Shown here piece after piece: positions 17,267 to 27,369 of a DNA stretch of 64,000 nucleotides. The translations under genes and the position numbers were made by a program. Each line of letters begins with the position of its first letter. The first letter of the stretch is position 1. Source of the stretch: Streptomyces rubradiris (GTDB taxonomy: Bacteria; Actinomycetota; Actinomycetes; Streptomycetales; Streptomycetaceae); NCBI RefSeq assembly GCF_016860525.1, contig NZ_BNEA01000015.1, positions 5,418,501-5,482,500 on the forward strand. Direction: 5' to 3'. Below the pieces are notes generated by a model, which was given only the letters and a program-made list of their open reading frames with translations, was not told where the DNA came from and ran no database searches.

Positions 17267-20200
17267 GTGACTCAGGGTGCTTCGACGGGAAACGCGCACG
17301 GCTCCGGCTACCTCCGGTTCCCCCATCTGCACGGCGACTTGGTGACCTTCGTCGCCGAGGACGACGTATGGCTCGCCCCGCTGGACGGCGGCCGGGCCTG
17401 GCGGGTCAGCGCCGACAACATGCCGGTGACCCAGCCCCGTCTGTCACCGGACGGACGGCACCTCGCCTGGACCTCCACCCGGGACGGCGCCCCCGAGGTG
17501 CACGTCGCCCCGGTCGACGGCGGGCCCGCCAAGCGGCTGACGTACTGGGGCAACTCCCGTACGGAGGTGCGCGGCTGGACCACGGACGGGCGGGTGCTCG
17601 CGCTCGGCGCGCACGGCCGGCACAGCTTCCGGCACACCTGGGCGCACGCCGTCCCGCTGGACGGCGGCCCGGCCGAGACACTGCCCTACGGCCCGGTCGG
17701 CGGCGTCGCCCTCGGCCCGGCCACCGTGCTGCTGTCGGCGCCGATGGGCCGCGAGGCCGCCTACTGGAAGCGCTACCGGGGCGGCACGGCGGGCAAGCTG
17801 TGGATCGACCGGGCGGCCCGAGGCGGGGAAGACGCCGGGGAGTTCGTACGGCTGCACGAGAACCTCGACGGGAACATCGAGTGCCCGGTGTGGGCGGGGG
17901 ACCGCATCGCGTTCCTGTCCGACCACGAGGGCACCGGCGCGCTCTACTCCTCCCTCGCCGACGGCTCCGACCTGCGCCGGCACACCCCCCTCGACACTTT
18001 CTACGCCCGGCACGCGGCCGGCGACGGCACCCGGATCGTCTACAGCTCGGCCGGTGAACTGTGGCTGCTGGACGACCTGGAGGGCGCCGAGCCGCGCCGC
18101 CTGGAGATACGGCTCGGCGGGCCCCGCGTGGACCTCAGGCCGTACCCGGTCAACGCCGCCCGCTGGTTCGGCGAGGCGTCCCCCGGCCACACCGCGCGCG
18201 GCAGCGCCGTCTGCGTGCGCGGCGGCGTCCACTGGGTCACCCACCGTTCCGGCCCCGCCCGCGCCCTGGCCGCCAGCCCCGGCGTCCGCGCCCGGATGCC
18301 GCGCGCCTTCCGCGCCGACGGCGAGGAATGGGTGGTGTGGGTGACGGACGCCGAGGGCGAGGACGCCCTGGAGTTCGCCCCGGCGACCGGCACCGTGCCC
18401 GGCGCCCCGCCGCGCCGGCTCGCCGCCGGACAGCTCGGCCGGGTCCTGGAACTGGCCATGGCGCCCGACGGCGGCCGGGCCGCCGTCGCCGCGCACGACG
18501 GCCGGCTGCTGCTGGTCGAACGCGAGACCGGCGAGGTCCGCGAGGTCGACCGCAGCGACGACGGCGAGGTCTCCGGCCTCGCCTTCTCCCCGGACTCCGC
18601 CTGGCTGGCCTGGTCCCACCCCGGCCCGCGCCCGCTGTCCCAGCTGCGCATCGCCCACACCACCGACCTGTCGGTCACCGAGGCGACCCCGCTGCGCTTC
18701 CAGGACTACGCGCCCGCGTTCACCCTCGACGGCAAGCACCTGGCGTTCCTCTCCAACCGCGCCTTCGACCCGGTCTACGACGAACACGTCTTCGACCTCG
18801 CCTTCGTGGTGGGCGCCCGGCCGCATTTGATCACCCTGGCCGCCACCACCCCCTCGCCGTTCGGTCCGCAGCGCCACGGCCGCCCCTTCGAGACCCCCGA
18901 CAAGGACGAGACCCCCGACAGCGAGGGCACCCCGGCCACCCGCGTCGACCTCGAAGGGCTCGCCGACCGCATAGTGCCCTTCCCGGTGGAGGCCGGCCGC
19001 TACTCCACGCTGCGCGCCGCCAAGGACGGTGTCCTGTGGCTGCGCCACCCCGTGCGGGGTGCCCTCGGCGCCGCCCGTGCCCACCCCGAGGACCCCGACC
19101 CGCACACCGAGCTGGAGCGCTACGACCTCGCCCAGCGCCGCCTGGAGCACCTCGCCGCCGACGCCGACCACTTCGAGGTCAGCGGCGACGGCAAACGCCT
19201 GCTGCTGTGGAGCGACGGCCGGCTGCGGGTCGTGCCCAGCGACCGGCGCGCCGGCAGCGACGACGACGGCGACACCAGCGTCACCGTCGACCTCGCCCGG
19301 GTCCGGCAGACCGTCGACCCGGCCGCCGAGTGGCGGCAGATGTACGACGAGACCGGCCGCCTCATGCGCGACCACTTCTGGCGCCCCGATCTCGGCGGCG
19401 CCGACTGGGCCGGGATCCTCGACCGCTACCGCCCGCTGCTGGCCCGCCTCGCCACCCACAGCGACCTGGTCGACCTGCTGTGGGAGGTGCACGGCGAACT
19501 CGGCACCTCGCACGCCTACGTCACCCCGCGCGGCGGCTCCGGACGCGCCCGGCACGGCCTGCTCGGCGCCGACATCTCCCGGCACGAGGACGGCAGCTGG
19601 CGCATCGACCGGATTCTGCCGGCGGAGACCTCCGATCCGGACGCCCGCTCCCCGCTGGCCGCGCCCGGCGTCGCGGTCCGCCCCGGGGACGCCGTCATCG
19701 CGGTGGCCGGGCACCCGGTCGACCCGGTGACGGGCCCGGCCCCGCTGCTGGTCGGCACGGCGGGCCACCCGGTGGAGCTGACCGTCTCCCCGGCCGGCGG
19801 CGGCGAACCCCGGCACACCGTCGTCGTCCCCATCGCCGATGAGGAACCCCTGCGCTACCACGCCTGGGTCGCCGACCGCCGCGCCCACGTCCACGCGGCC
19901 TCCGGCGGCCGCCTCGGCTACCTCCACGTCCCCGACATGCAGGCCCCCGGCTGGGCCCAGATCCACCGCGACCTGCGCGTGGAGGTCGCCCGCGAGGGAC
20001 TCGTGGTCGACGTCCGGGAGAACCGGGGCGGCCACACCTCTCAGCTGGTGGTGGAGAAGCTGGCCCGCCGGATCATCGGCTGGGACCTGGCGCGCGGCAT
20101 GCGCCCCACCAGCTACCCGCTCGACGCGCCGCGCGGCCCGGTCGTCGCCGTCGCCAACGAGTTCTCCGGCTCGGACGGCGACATCGTCAACGCGGCGATC

Positions 20201-20497
20201 AAGGCCCTCGGCATCGGCCCGGTCGTCGGCACCCGCACCTGGGGCGGCGTCATCGGCATCGACAGCCGCTACCGCCTGGTCGACGGCACCCTGGTCACCC
20301 AGCCGAAGTACGCGATCTGGCTGGAGGGGGTGGGCTGGGACGTGGAGAACCACGGCGTGGACCCCGACGTGGAGGTCGTACAGCGCCCCCAGGACTGGGC
20401 ATCCGGCACGGACGCACAGCTCGACGCGGCGATCGCGCTCGCGCTGGAGGCGCTGGAGGAGCAGCCCGCGAAAACTCCGCCCGGCTTGCCGACCTGA
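17267..20497 (+). CDS. Tricorn-like S41 peptidase
   Basis: 1076 residues, full tricorn size. The N-terminal half is made of TolB/WD-like beta-propeller repeats (LAWTSTRDGAPEVHVAPVDGG; later LAFLSNRAFDPVYDEHVFDLAF). The C-terminal half has the tricorn core, a PDZ-like segment (VAVRPGDAVIAVAGHPV) and the S41 protease. Candidate catalytic residues are His in GELGTSHAYV, Ser in EFSGSDGD and a late acidic residue near GVDPDVEV. Tricorn degrades oligopeptides released by the proteasome into 2-4-residue pieces. GTG start with TAGAGT six bases upstream. Intracellular, as no signal peptide is seen. Confidence 0.92.
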   Translation: MTQGASTGNAHGSGYLRFPHLHGDLVTFVAEDDVWLAPLDGGRAWRVSADNMPVTQPRLSPDGRHLAWTSTRDGAPEVHVAPVDGGPAKRLTYWGNSRTEVRGWTTDGRVLALGAHGRHSFRHTWAHAVPLDGGPAETLPYGPVGGVALGPATVLLSAPMGREAAYWKRYRGGTAGKLWIDRAARGGEDAGEFVRLHENLDGNIECPVWAGDRIAFLSDHEGTGALYSSLADGSDLRRHTPLDTFYARHAAGDGTRIVYSSAGELWLLDDLEGAEPRRLEIRLGGPRVDLRPYPVNAARWFGEASPGHTARGSAVCVRGGVHWVTHRSGPARALAASPGVRARMPRAFRADGEEWVVWVTDAEGEDALEFAPATGTVPGAPPRRLAAGQLGRVLELAMAPDGGRAAVAAHDGRLLLVERETGEVREVDRSDDGEVSGLAFSPDSAWLAWSHPGPRPLSQLRIAHTTDLSVTEATPLRFQDYAPAFTLDGKHLAFLSNRAFDPVYDEHVFDLAFVVGARPHLITLAATTPSPFGPQRHGRPFETPDKDETPDSEGTPATRVDLEGLADRIVPFPVEAGRYSTLRAAKDGVLWLRHPVRGALGAARAHPEDPDPHTELERYDLAQRRLEHLAADADHFEVSGDGKRLLLWSDGRLRVVPSDRRAGSDDDGDTSVTVDLARVRQTVDPAAEWRQMYDETGRLMRDHFWRPDLGGADWAGILDRYRPLLARLATHSDLVDLLWEVHGELGTSHAYVTPRGGSGRARHGLLGADISRHEDGSWRIDRILPAETSDPDARSPLAAPGVAVRPGDAVIAVAGHPVDPVTGPAPLLVGTAGHPVELTVSPAGGGEPRHTVVVPIADEEPLRYHAWVADRRAHVHAASGGRLGYLHVPDMQAPGWAQIHRDLRVEVAREGLVVDVRENRGGHTSQLVVEKLARRIIGWDLARGMRPTSYPLDAPRGPVVAVANEFSGSDGDIVNAAIKALGIGPVVGTRTWGGVIGIDSRYRLVDGTLVTQPKYAIWLEGVGWDVENHGVDPDVEVVQRPQDWASGTDAQLDAAIALALEALEEQPAKTPPGLPT

Positions 20498-20527
20498 GGG
20501 GCGCGGGGAACCGCGCGAGCGACCACG
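20498..20527. repeat. Streptomyces-type intergenic GC repeat, copy 1
   Basis: GGGGCGCGGGGAACCGCG... begins right after the tricorn stop. The same core, GGGGCGCGGGGAAC-GCGCGA, recurs at 50196-50218. This motif is a familiar dispersed intergenic element in Streptomyces chromosomes. Confidence 0.55.
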
Positions 20528-20578
20528 TACGACCGAACGACTACGATGCCCACCGTAGTGATCACAGGAGGCATACGC

Positions 20579-20932
20579 ATGGCCGGAGAGCCGCAGAACG
20601 ACTGCCTGTTCTGCCGAATCGTCGCGGGCGAGATCCCGGCGACAATCGTCCGCGAAACGGAAACAACCGTGGCCTTCCGGGACATAAACCCGCAGGCCCC
20701 GACCCACGTCCTGGTCATCCCCAAGGCCCACTACGAGAACGCGGCCGAGCTGGCCGCCGGTGCCCCGCAGGTCGCCGCCGACGTCCTCGCCGAGACCAAG
20801 GCCGTGGCCGACGCCGAGGGCCTCGACAGCTACCGGCTCGTCTTCAACACCGGGTCCGGCGCCGGGCAGACCGTCTGGCACGCCCACGCGCACGTCCTCG
20901 GCGGCCGCGGCCTCCAGTGGCCCCCGGGCTGA
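20579..20932 (+). CDS. HIT-domain nucleotide-binding protein
   Basis: 117 residues. Begins DCLFCRIVAGEIPATIV and ends with the histidine triad HAHAHVLGGRGLQWPPG (HxHxH). Hint-branch HIT proteins hydrolyse purine nucleoside phosphoramidates such as AMP-lysine. ATG 20579 has CAGGAGG seven bases upstream; a TACGAT box at 20542-20547 could be its -10. Six bases separate it from rnz, so the two form an operon. Confidence 0.94.
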   Translation: MAGEPQNDCLFCRIVAGEIPATIVRETETTVAFRDINPQAPTHVLVIPKAHYENAAELAAGAPQVAADVLAETKAVADAEGLDSYRLVFNTGSGAGQTVWHAHAHVLGGRGLQWPPG

Positions 20933-20938
20933 GCGTCC

Positions 20939-21844
20939 GTGTCCGTACGTGAACTGGTGGTCCTCGGCACCGCCAGCCAGGTCCCGACCCGGCACCGCAA
21001 CCACAACGGCTACCTGCTGAGGTGGGACGGCGAGGGCATCCTCTTCGACCCCGGCGAGGGCACGCAGCGGCAGATGCTGCGTGCCGGGGTCGCCGCCCAC
21101 GACCTGAACCGGATCTGCGTCACGCACTTCCACGGTGACCACTCCCTCGGCCTGGCCGGAGTCATCCAGCGGATCAACCTGGACCGGGTGCCGCACGAGA
21201 TCACCGCGCACTACCCGCGCTCCGGCCGGCGCTTCTTCGAGCGCCTGCGCTACGCGACCGCCTACCGCGAGACCGTCGCCCTCACCGAGGCCCCGGTCGC
21301 CGCCGACGGCCTCCTCGCGGTCACCCGGTCGTACACCCTGGAGGCGCGCCGGCTCTCGCACCCCGTGGAGTCCTACGGTTACCGGCTCGTCGAGCCCGAC
21401 GGCCGCCGCATGCTGCCCGACCGGCTCGCCGCGCACGGCATCCAGGGCCCGGACGTGGGCCGGCTCCAGCGGGAGGGGCGACTCGGGGACGTGGCCCTGG
21501 AGGACGTCAGCGAGGTGCGGCGCGGACAGCGGTTCGCGTTCGTCATGGACACCCGGCTCTGCGACGGCGTGCACGCGCTCGCGGAGGGCTGCGACCTGCT
21601 CGTCATCGAGTCCACGTTCCTGGACGAGGACGCGGACCTCGCCGTCGAGCACGGGCACCTGACGGCCGGGCAGGCCGCCGCCGTGGCCCGGGACGCCGGG
21701 GTGCGGCACCTGGTGCTGACCCACTTCAGCCAGCGCTACACCGAGCCCGGGGAGTTCGAGCGGCAGGCGCGGGCGGCCGGGTTCACGGGGGAGCTGACCG
21801 TGGCCCACGATCTGCTGCGGGTGCCGCTTCCGAAACGGCGGTAA
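20939..21844 (+). CDS. rnz: Ribonuclease Z (tRNA 3' processing)
   Basis: 301-residue MBL-fold nuclease. Metal-binding [13 protein letters not shown] (HxHxDH) and later VMDTR and LTHFSQRY place it in the RNase Z / ElaC family, and the N-terminal [19 protein letters not shown] is the typical RNase Z start. It cleaves tRNA precursors after the discriminator base. The GTG start lies six bases after the HIT gene. RNase Z of short form is expected for bacteria. Confidence 0.9.
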   Translation: MSVRELVVLGTASQVPTRHRNHNGYLLRWDGEGILFDPGEGTQRQMLRAGVAAHDLNRICVTHFHGDHSLGLAGVIQRINLDRVPHEITAHYPRSGRRFFERLRYATAYRETVALTEAPVAADGLLAVTRSYTLEARRLSHPVESYGYRLVEPDGRRMLPDRLAAHGIQGPDVGRLQREGRLGDVALEDVSEVRRGQRFAFVMDTRLCDGVHALAEGCDLLVIESTFLDEDADLAVEHGHLTAGQAAAVARDAGVRHLVLTHFSQRYTEPGEFERQARAAGFTGELTVAHDLLRVPLPKRR

Positions 21845-21852
21845 TACACCCG

Positions 21853-21858
21853 TACGAT
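21853..21858 (+). promoter_or_regulatory. TANNNT -10 box for leaderless adenosine deaminase gene
   Basis: TACGAT, six bases, then ATG 21865. TTCCGA at 21828-21833 is a weak -35 at 19-bp spacing. Confidence 0.45.
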
Positions 21859-21864
21859 GCTTTG

Positions 21865-22869
21865 ATGCCTCTCCCGAAAGCAGAACTGCACCTCCATATC
21901 GAAGGCACCCTGGAGCCGGAGCTGGCGTTCGAGCTGGCCGCCCGCAACGGCGTGCGCCTGCCGTACGCGGACACCGACGCCCTCCGCGAGGCCTACCGCT
22001 TCGCGGACCTCCAGTCCTTCCTCGACCTGTACTACGAGCTGATGGCCGTCCTGCGCACCGAGGACGACTTCGCCGACCTGGCCGATGCCTACCTGGCCCG
22101 GGCCGCCGCGCAGGGCGTGCGGCACGCGGAGATCTTCTTCGACCCGCAGGCCCATGTGGCCCGGGGCGTGTCCCTGGGCACGGTCGTGGAGGGGCTGTGG
22201 CGGGCGCTGGGGGAGAGCGAGGCGAACCACGGCGTCTCCACCAGGCTGATCATGTGCTTCCTGCGGGACGAGTCCGCCGAGTCGGCCCTGGTCACGCTGG
22301 AGGCCGCGCGGCCGTACCTGGACCGGATCACCGGTGTCGGCCTGGACTCCGCCGAGGTCGGGCACCCTCCGGCGAAGTTCCGCGAGGTGTACGAGGCCGC
22401 CGCCGCGCTCGGGCTGCGCCGGGTCGCGCACGCCGGTGAGGAGGGGCCGCCGGAGTACATCACACAGGCACTGGACGTGCTGGGCGTGGAGCGCGTCGAC
22501 CACGGTCTGCGCTGCGTGGAGGACCCGGCGCTGGTGGAGCGGCTGGTGCGGGAACGCGTCCCGCTCACCCTGTGCCCGTTGTCCAACGTGCGCCTGCGGG
22601 CCGTCGACACCCTCGCCGACCACCCGCTGCCCGCCATGCTCGACGCCGGGCTGCTGTGCACGGTCAACTCCGACGACCCGGCGTACTTCGGCGGGTACGC
22701 GGGCGACAACTTCGCGGCCGTGCACGAGAGCCTGGGCCTGTCCCGGGGCCGGCTGCGCGAGCTGGCCCGCAACTCCTTCCTCGCCTCCTTCCTGGAGGAC
22801 GACGAGGAGCGCCGGGCCCGCTACCTCGCCGAGGTGGACGCGTACGAGTTCGGGGACGACGTGTCGTAG
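21865..22869 (+). CDS. add: Adenosine deaminase
   Basis: 334 residues. PKAELHLHIEGTLEP carries the HxH zinc motif; further metal and catalytic residues are seen in VAHAGEE (His, Glu) and CTVNSDDPAYF (Asp pair). It deaminates adenosine to inosine; some relatives act on adenine or 6-aminodeoxyfutalosine. ATG 21865 is preferred over the TTG immediately before it because TACGAT sits six bases upstream and the conserved sequence begins at MPLPKAELH. A perfect 11-bp hairpin follows at 22900-22930. Confidence 0.9.
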   Translation: MPLPKAELHLHIEGTLEPELAFELAARNGVRLPYADTDALREAYRFADLQSFLDLYYELMAVLRTEDDFADLADAYLARAAAQGVRHAEIFFDPQAHVARGVSLGTVVEGLWRALGESEANHGVSTRLIMCFLRDESAESALVTLEAARPYLDRITGVGLDSAEVGHPPAKFREVYEAAAALGLRRVAHAGEEGPPEYITQALDVLGVERVDHGLRCVEDPALVERLVRERVPLTLCPLSNVRLRAVDTLADHPLPAMLDAGLLCTVNSDDPAYFGGYAGDNFAAVHESLGLSRGRLRELARNSFLASFLEDDEERRARYLAEVDAYEFGDDVS

Positions 22870-22899
22870 CCGCGGACGAGGTGATGTGACGTGCCGCTG

Positions 22900-22930
22900 C
22901 CGTGGCCGGGGTGTGTGATCCCGGCCACGG
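22900..22930 (+). terminator. Adenosine deaminase terminator
   Basis: CCGTGGCCGGG and CCCGGCCACGG form a perfect 11-bp stem with a 9-base loop, 30 bp after the stop codon. Confidence 0.75.
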
Positions 22931-23024
22931 TGTCGTTTGCGGGTGGTGTCCGAGGGTAGAACCGTCTAGCGCGCGTTCTCATATATAGACGTTATTCATG
23001 CTGAGAGATGGTGGGGGCCTCCCT

Positions 23025-24314
23025 GTGACCCGTGACCTGACCATCGCCGAGGTGCGGCTGACGCCGATCCTGGTGGCCGACCCGCCCCTGCTCAACACCC
23101 AGGGCGTGCACCAGCCGTACACCCCACGGCTGATCGTGGAGATCGTCACCGCCGACGGGGTCACCGGGCTCGGCGAGACCTACGGCGACACCAAGTACCT
23201 GGAGCCGGCCCGGTCGCTGGCCGAACGGCTCACGGGGCGCTCGGTCATGGACGTGAACGGCCTGTTCGGGATCGACCTGGCCGTGGACGCCTCCCGGACC
23301 GACGGCGGGACGGACGCGGGCGGGCTGCGCGGGGTACAGACCGCCGACAAACTGCGGTTGTCGGTGCTGTCCGCCTTCGAGGTCGCCTGCCTCGACGCCC
23401 AGGGCCGGGCGCTCGGCCTGCCCGTGCACGCGCTGCTCGGCGGGAAGGTCCGCGACGCCGTCGAGTACAGCGCCTACCTCTTCTACAAGTGGGACGGGCA
23501 CCCGGCGGGCATCCCCGCCGAGCCCGACGACTGGGGCGCCGCGCTCGACCCGGCCGGCGTGGTCGAACAGGCCCGCCTGTTCCAGCGGCGGCACGGCTTC
23601 GGCTCGTTCAAACTCAAGGGCGGGGTCTTCCCGCCCGAGCAGGAGATCGCCGCCGTCCGCGCCCTCGCCGACGCCTTCCCCGGGCACCCGCTGCGGCTCG
23701 ACCCCAACGGCGCCTGGTCGGTCGCCACCTCCCTGAAGGTCGCGGAAGAGCTGGGCGACGTCCTGGAGTACCTGGAGGACCCCACGCTGGGCACGCCCGC
23801 CATGGCCGAGGTGGCCGCCGGCACCGACGTGCCGCTGGCCACCAACATGTGCGTGACCACCTTCGGCGAGATCAAGGAGGCGTTCACCAAGGACGCCGTC
23901 CAGGTCGTCCTGTCCGACCACCACTACTGGGGCGGGCTGCGCAACACCCAGCGGCTCGCCGGGATCTGCGCCGCCTTCGGGGTCGGCGTCTCCATGCACT
24001 CCAACACCCACCTCGGCATCAGCCTCGCCGCGATGACCCAGGTGGCGGCCACGGTCCCCGGCCTGCACCACGCCTGCGACACCCACTACCCCTGGCAGTC
24101 CGAGGACGTCCTCACCGAGCGGATCGCCTTCCGGGCCGGCCGGGTCGACGTGTCCGACGCGCCCGGCCTCGGCGTCGAACTGGACCGGGACGAACTGGCC
24201 CGGCTGCATCGGCGCTGGGCCGACGACGACGGCACGCTGCGCGACCGCGACGACGCGGCGGCGATGCGCGTCGCGGACCCCGCCTGGCGCACCCCGGCGA
24301 TGCCCCGCTGGTGA
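23025..24314 (+). CDS. Glucarate dehydratase-like enolase-superfamily protein
   Basis: 429 residues. Enolase-superfamily acid-sugar dehydratase: the KxK motif FKLKGG, metal residues in RLDPNGAW, LEDPT and ATNMCV, and the catalytic His in HSNTHLGIS, all typical of glucarate dehydratases that abstract the alpha proton of a sugar acid. GTG 23025 (VTRDLTIAEVRLTPI) is preferred on family length; ATG 22998 is an alternative, and a TATATAGAC stretch at 22982-22990 may be the promoter. A PfkB kinase follows 92 bp downstream. True substrate unproven. Confidence 0.82.
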   Translation: MTRDLTIAEVRLTPILVADPPLLNTQGVHQPYTPRLIVEIVTADGVTGLGETYGDTKYLEPARSLAERLTGRSVMDVNGLFGIDLAVDASRTDGGTDAGGLRGVQTADKLRLSVLSAFEVACLDAQGRALGLPVHALLGGKVRDAVEYSAYLFYKWDGHPAGIPAEPDDWGAALDPAGVVEQARLFQRRHGFGSFKLKGGVFPPEQEIAAVRALADAFPGHPLRLDPNGAWSVATSLKVAEELGDVLEYLEDPTLGTPAMAEVAAGTDVPLATNMCVTTFGEIKEAFTKDAVQVVLSDHHYWGGLRNTQRLAGICAAFGVGVSMHSNTHLGISLAAMTQVAATVPGLHHACDTHYPWQSEDVLTERIAFRAGRVDVSDAPGLGVELDRDELARLHRRWADDDGTLRDRDDAAAMRVADPAWRTPAMPRW

Positions 24315-24357
24315 CCGGCGCCGGCCCGTCGTGAGCGAACTCCTGGCGTTCCGATGG

Positions 24358-24373
24358 GTGTGCTGGTGCACAC
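24358..24373. promoter_or_regulatory. Palindrome upstream of PfkB kinase, possible operator
   Basis: GTGTGC-TGGT-GCACAC, perfect 6-bp arms, 34 bp before the kinase start. CACACT (24369-24374) could be a -10, in which case a bound protein would cover it. Confidence 0.3.
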
Positions 24374-24406
24374 TGGCCAGAACCGCACCACGCCAGGGAG
24401 CGCACC

Positions 24407-25564
24407 GTGACGTCGTCGCACACCCTCGCCCGAGAGGAACCGGAACACCTCACCCAGGCAGCGCGCCGCCAGGTCCAGGTCGACCCGCTCGCCGCGCTGC
24501 GCGCCCCCGGCGATCCGCCCTGGGACGTGTACCTCACCGGCACGGTCTTCCTCGACATCATCTTCACCGGCCTGGACTCGGCGCCGGTGCGCGGCACCGA
24601 GTCCTGGGCCCGGGGCATGGGCTCCAGCCCCGGCGGGGTCGCCAACATGGCCGCCGCCCTGGCCCGGCTCGGCCTGCGCACCGCCCTGGCCGCCGCGTTC
24701 GGCGACGACCACTACGGCGAGTACTGCTGGGACGCGCTGGAACGGGGCGAGGGCATCGACCTCTCGGCCTCGCGGACCGTGCCCGGCTGGCACTCCCCGG
24801 TCACCGTCTCCATGGCCTACGAGGGCGAGCGGACCATGGTCTCCCACGGCCACGAGCCGCCGCCCCAGGCAGTTTTCGGCCCGGACGGGGGGCCCGCCCG
24901 GCCGCCCCGCGCGCGGGCCGCCGTGGCCTCCCTCACCCCGGGCCGCGGCGCCCCGTGGATCGCCGAGGCCGCCCGCGCGGGCACCCGGATCTTCGCCGAC
25001 GTCGGCTGGGACGACACGGGCGCGTGGGATCTGGCCGGCCTGCCCGACCTGGAGCACTGCGAGGCGTTCCTGCCCAACGCGGAGGAGGCCCGCCGCTACA
25101 CCGGCGCCGACTGCCCCCGGGCCGCCGCGCACGCGCTGACCGAGTGCGTGCCGGTGGCCGTGGTGACCCTCGGCGAGGAGGGCGCCTACGCGGTGGACCG
25201 GCGCACCGGGGAGGCCGCCGAGGTCCCCGCGATCGCCGTGGAGGCGCTGGACCCGACCGGGGCCGGGGACGTGTTCGTCGCCGGGTTCGTGACCGGCTCC
25301 CTGGCCGGCTGGCCGCTGGCCGACCGGCTCGCCTTCGCCGGGCTCACGGCCGCGCTGTCGGTGCAGGAGTTCGGCGGCTCACTGTCCGCGCCCGGCTGGT
25401 CGGAGATCGGGGCGTGGTGGCGCAAGGTGCAGTCCCTGCCCGGGCAGGACCCGATGGCGCTGGCCCGGTACGCCTTCCTGGAGGACCTCGTCCCCCGGCG
25501 GCTGGACCGGCCCTGGCCGCTGCGCCGGGCCGTGCCCACCATCGGGTTCGGCCGCTCGGCCTGA
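24407..25564 (+). CDS. PfkB-family carbohydrate kinase
   Basis: 385 residues with the ribokinase fold. Signature one is GMGSSPGGVANMAAALARLG, signature two LDPTGAGDVFVAGFV with the catalytic Asp. Long for the family because of a ~40-residue N-terminal extension. The GTG start has AGGGAGCG upstream. Its position after the glucarate-dehydratase-like gene suggests a sugar-acid or keto-deoxy-sugar substrate, but this is inference only; nucleoside and sugar kinases share these motifs. Confidence 0.85.
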   Translation: MTSSHTLAREEPEHLTQAARRQVQVDPLAALRAPGDPPWDVYLTGTVFLDIIFTGLDSAPVRGTESWARGMGSSPGGVANMAAALARLGLRTALAAAFGDDHYGEYCWDALERGEGIDLSASRTVPGWHSPVTVSMAYEGERTMVSHGHEPPPQAVFGPDGGPARPPRARAAVASLTPGRGAPWIAEAARAGTRIFADVGWDDTGAWDLAGLPDLEHCEAFLPNAEEARRYTGADCPRAAAHALTECVPVAVVTLGEEGAYAVDRRTGEAAEVPAIAVEALDPTGAGDVFVAGFVTGSLAGWPLADRLAFAGLTAALSVQEFGGSLSAPGWSEIGAWWRKVQSLPGQDPMALARYAFLEDLVPRRLDRPWPLRRAVPTIGFGRSA

Positions 25565-25767
25565 GCCGGGGCATGGTCACGGCGGGGGCACGGCGACCTG
25601 GTCCAAGGGCACGGCGATGGGTCGGTGACGGCGCGGCGGGCCGGAAAAACGGTCGTAGGAAAAGCCCTACGGCGTTGTCAGCCCCCCGTCGTACCCTGGA
25701 CAGTGCGAGGCCGCCGTCAGCCGTGCGGCCGTGACGAGGAGGAAGCGCAGGCCTTCAGCGCCGGCCC

Positions 25768-26850
<1,083 letters not shown>

Positions 26851-26862
26851 ACCAGCACGACC

Positions 26863-27360
26863 ATGTCGATCGACGTCAACAACGAGTCCGGCACCGAGGT
26901 AGACGAGCAGGCGATCCTGGACATCGCCCGCTACGCGCTCGCGCGGATGCGCATCCACCCGCTCTCCGAGCTCTCGGTGATCGTCGTGGACGCCGACGCC
27001 ATGGAGCAGCTGCACATCCAGTGGATGGACCTGCCGGGCCCCACCGATGTCATGTCCTTCCCGATGGACGAGCTCCGGCCGCCGTCCAAGGACGACGACG
27101 AGCCGCCGCAGGGGCTGCTCGGCGACATCGTGCTGTGCCCGGAGGTCGCCGCCCGGCAGGGCGCCGAGGCGCCCACCCGGCACTCCATGGACGAGGAGCT
27201 CCAGCTGCTCACCGTCCACGGCGTGCTCCACCTGCTCGGGTACGACCACGAGGAGCCCGACGAGAAGGCCGAGATGTTCGGGCTCCAGGCGGCCATCGTG
27301 GACGGCTGGCGGGCCGAGCGTGGCCTGACCGGTCCGTCCCCGGCGCCGACCGTCTCGTAA
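26863..27360 (+). CDS. ybeY: Endoribonuclease YbeY (16S rRNA maturation)
   Basis: 165 residues. Zinc motif [11 protein letters not shown] (HxxxHxxxxxH) and the preceding [12 protein letters not shown] are diagnostic. YbeY processes the 3' end of 16S rRNA and takes part in 70S quality control. It starts 12 bp after phoH, so they are cotranscribed. The C-terminal [14 protein letters not shown] tail is probably disordered. Confidence 0.96.
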   Translation: MSIDVNNESGTEVDEQAILDIARYALARMRIHPLSELSVIVVDADAMEQLHIQWMDLPGPTDVMSFPMDELRPPSKDDDEPPQGLLGDIVLCPEVAARQGAEAPTRHSMDEELQLLTVHGVLHLLGYDHEEPDEKAEMFGLQAAIVDGWRAERGLTGPSPAPTVS

Positions 27361-27369
27361 GCGGGCAGC

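Noticed and set aside
17444..21808. Very long reverse open frame opposite the tricorn, HIT and RNase Z genes
   Set aside because: It spans several well-supported genes on the other strand and its translation is low-complexity Gly/Val/Arg/Asp, the usual result of GC-rich third positions.
21862..21864. TTG as adenosine deaminase start
   Set aside because: The adjacent ATG fits the -10 spacing and the conserved protein start better.
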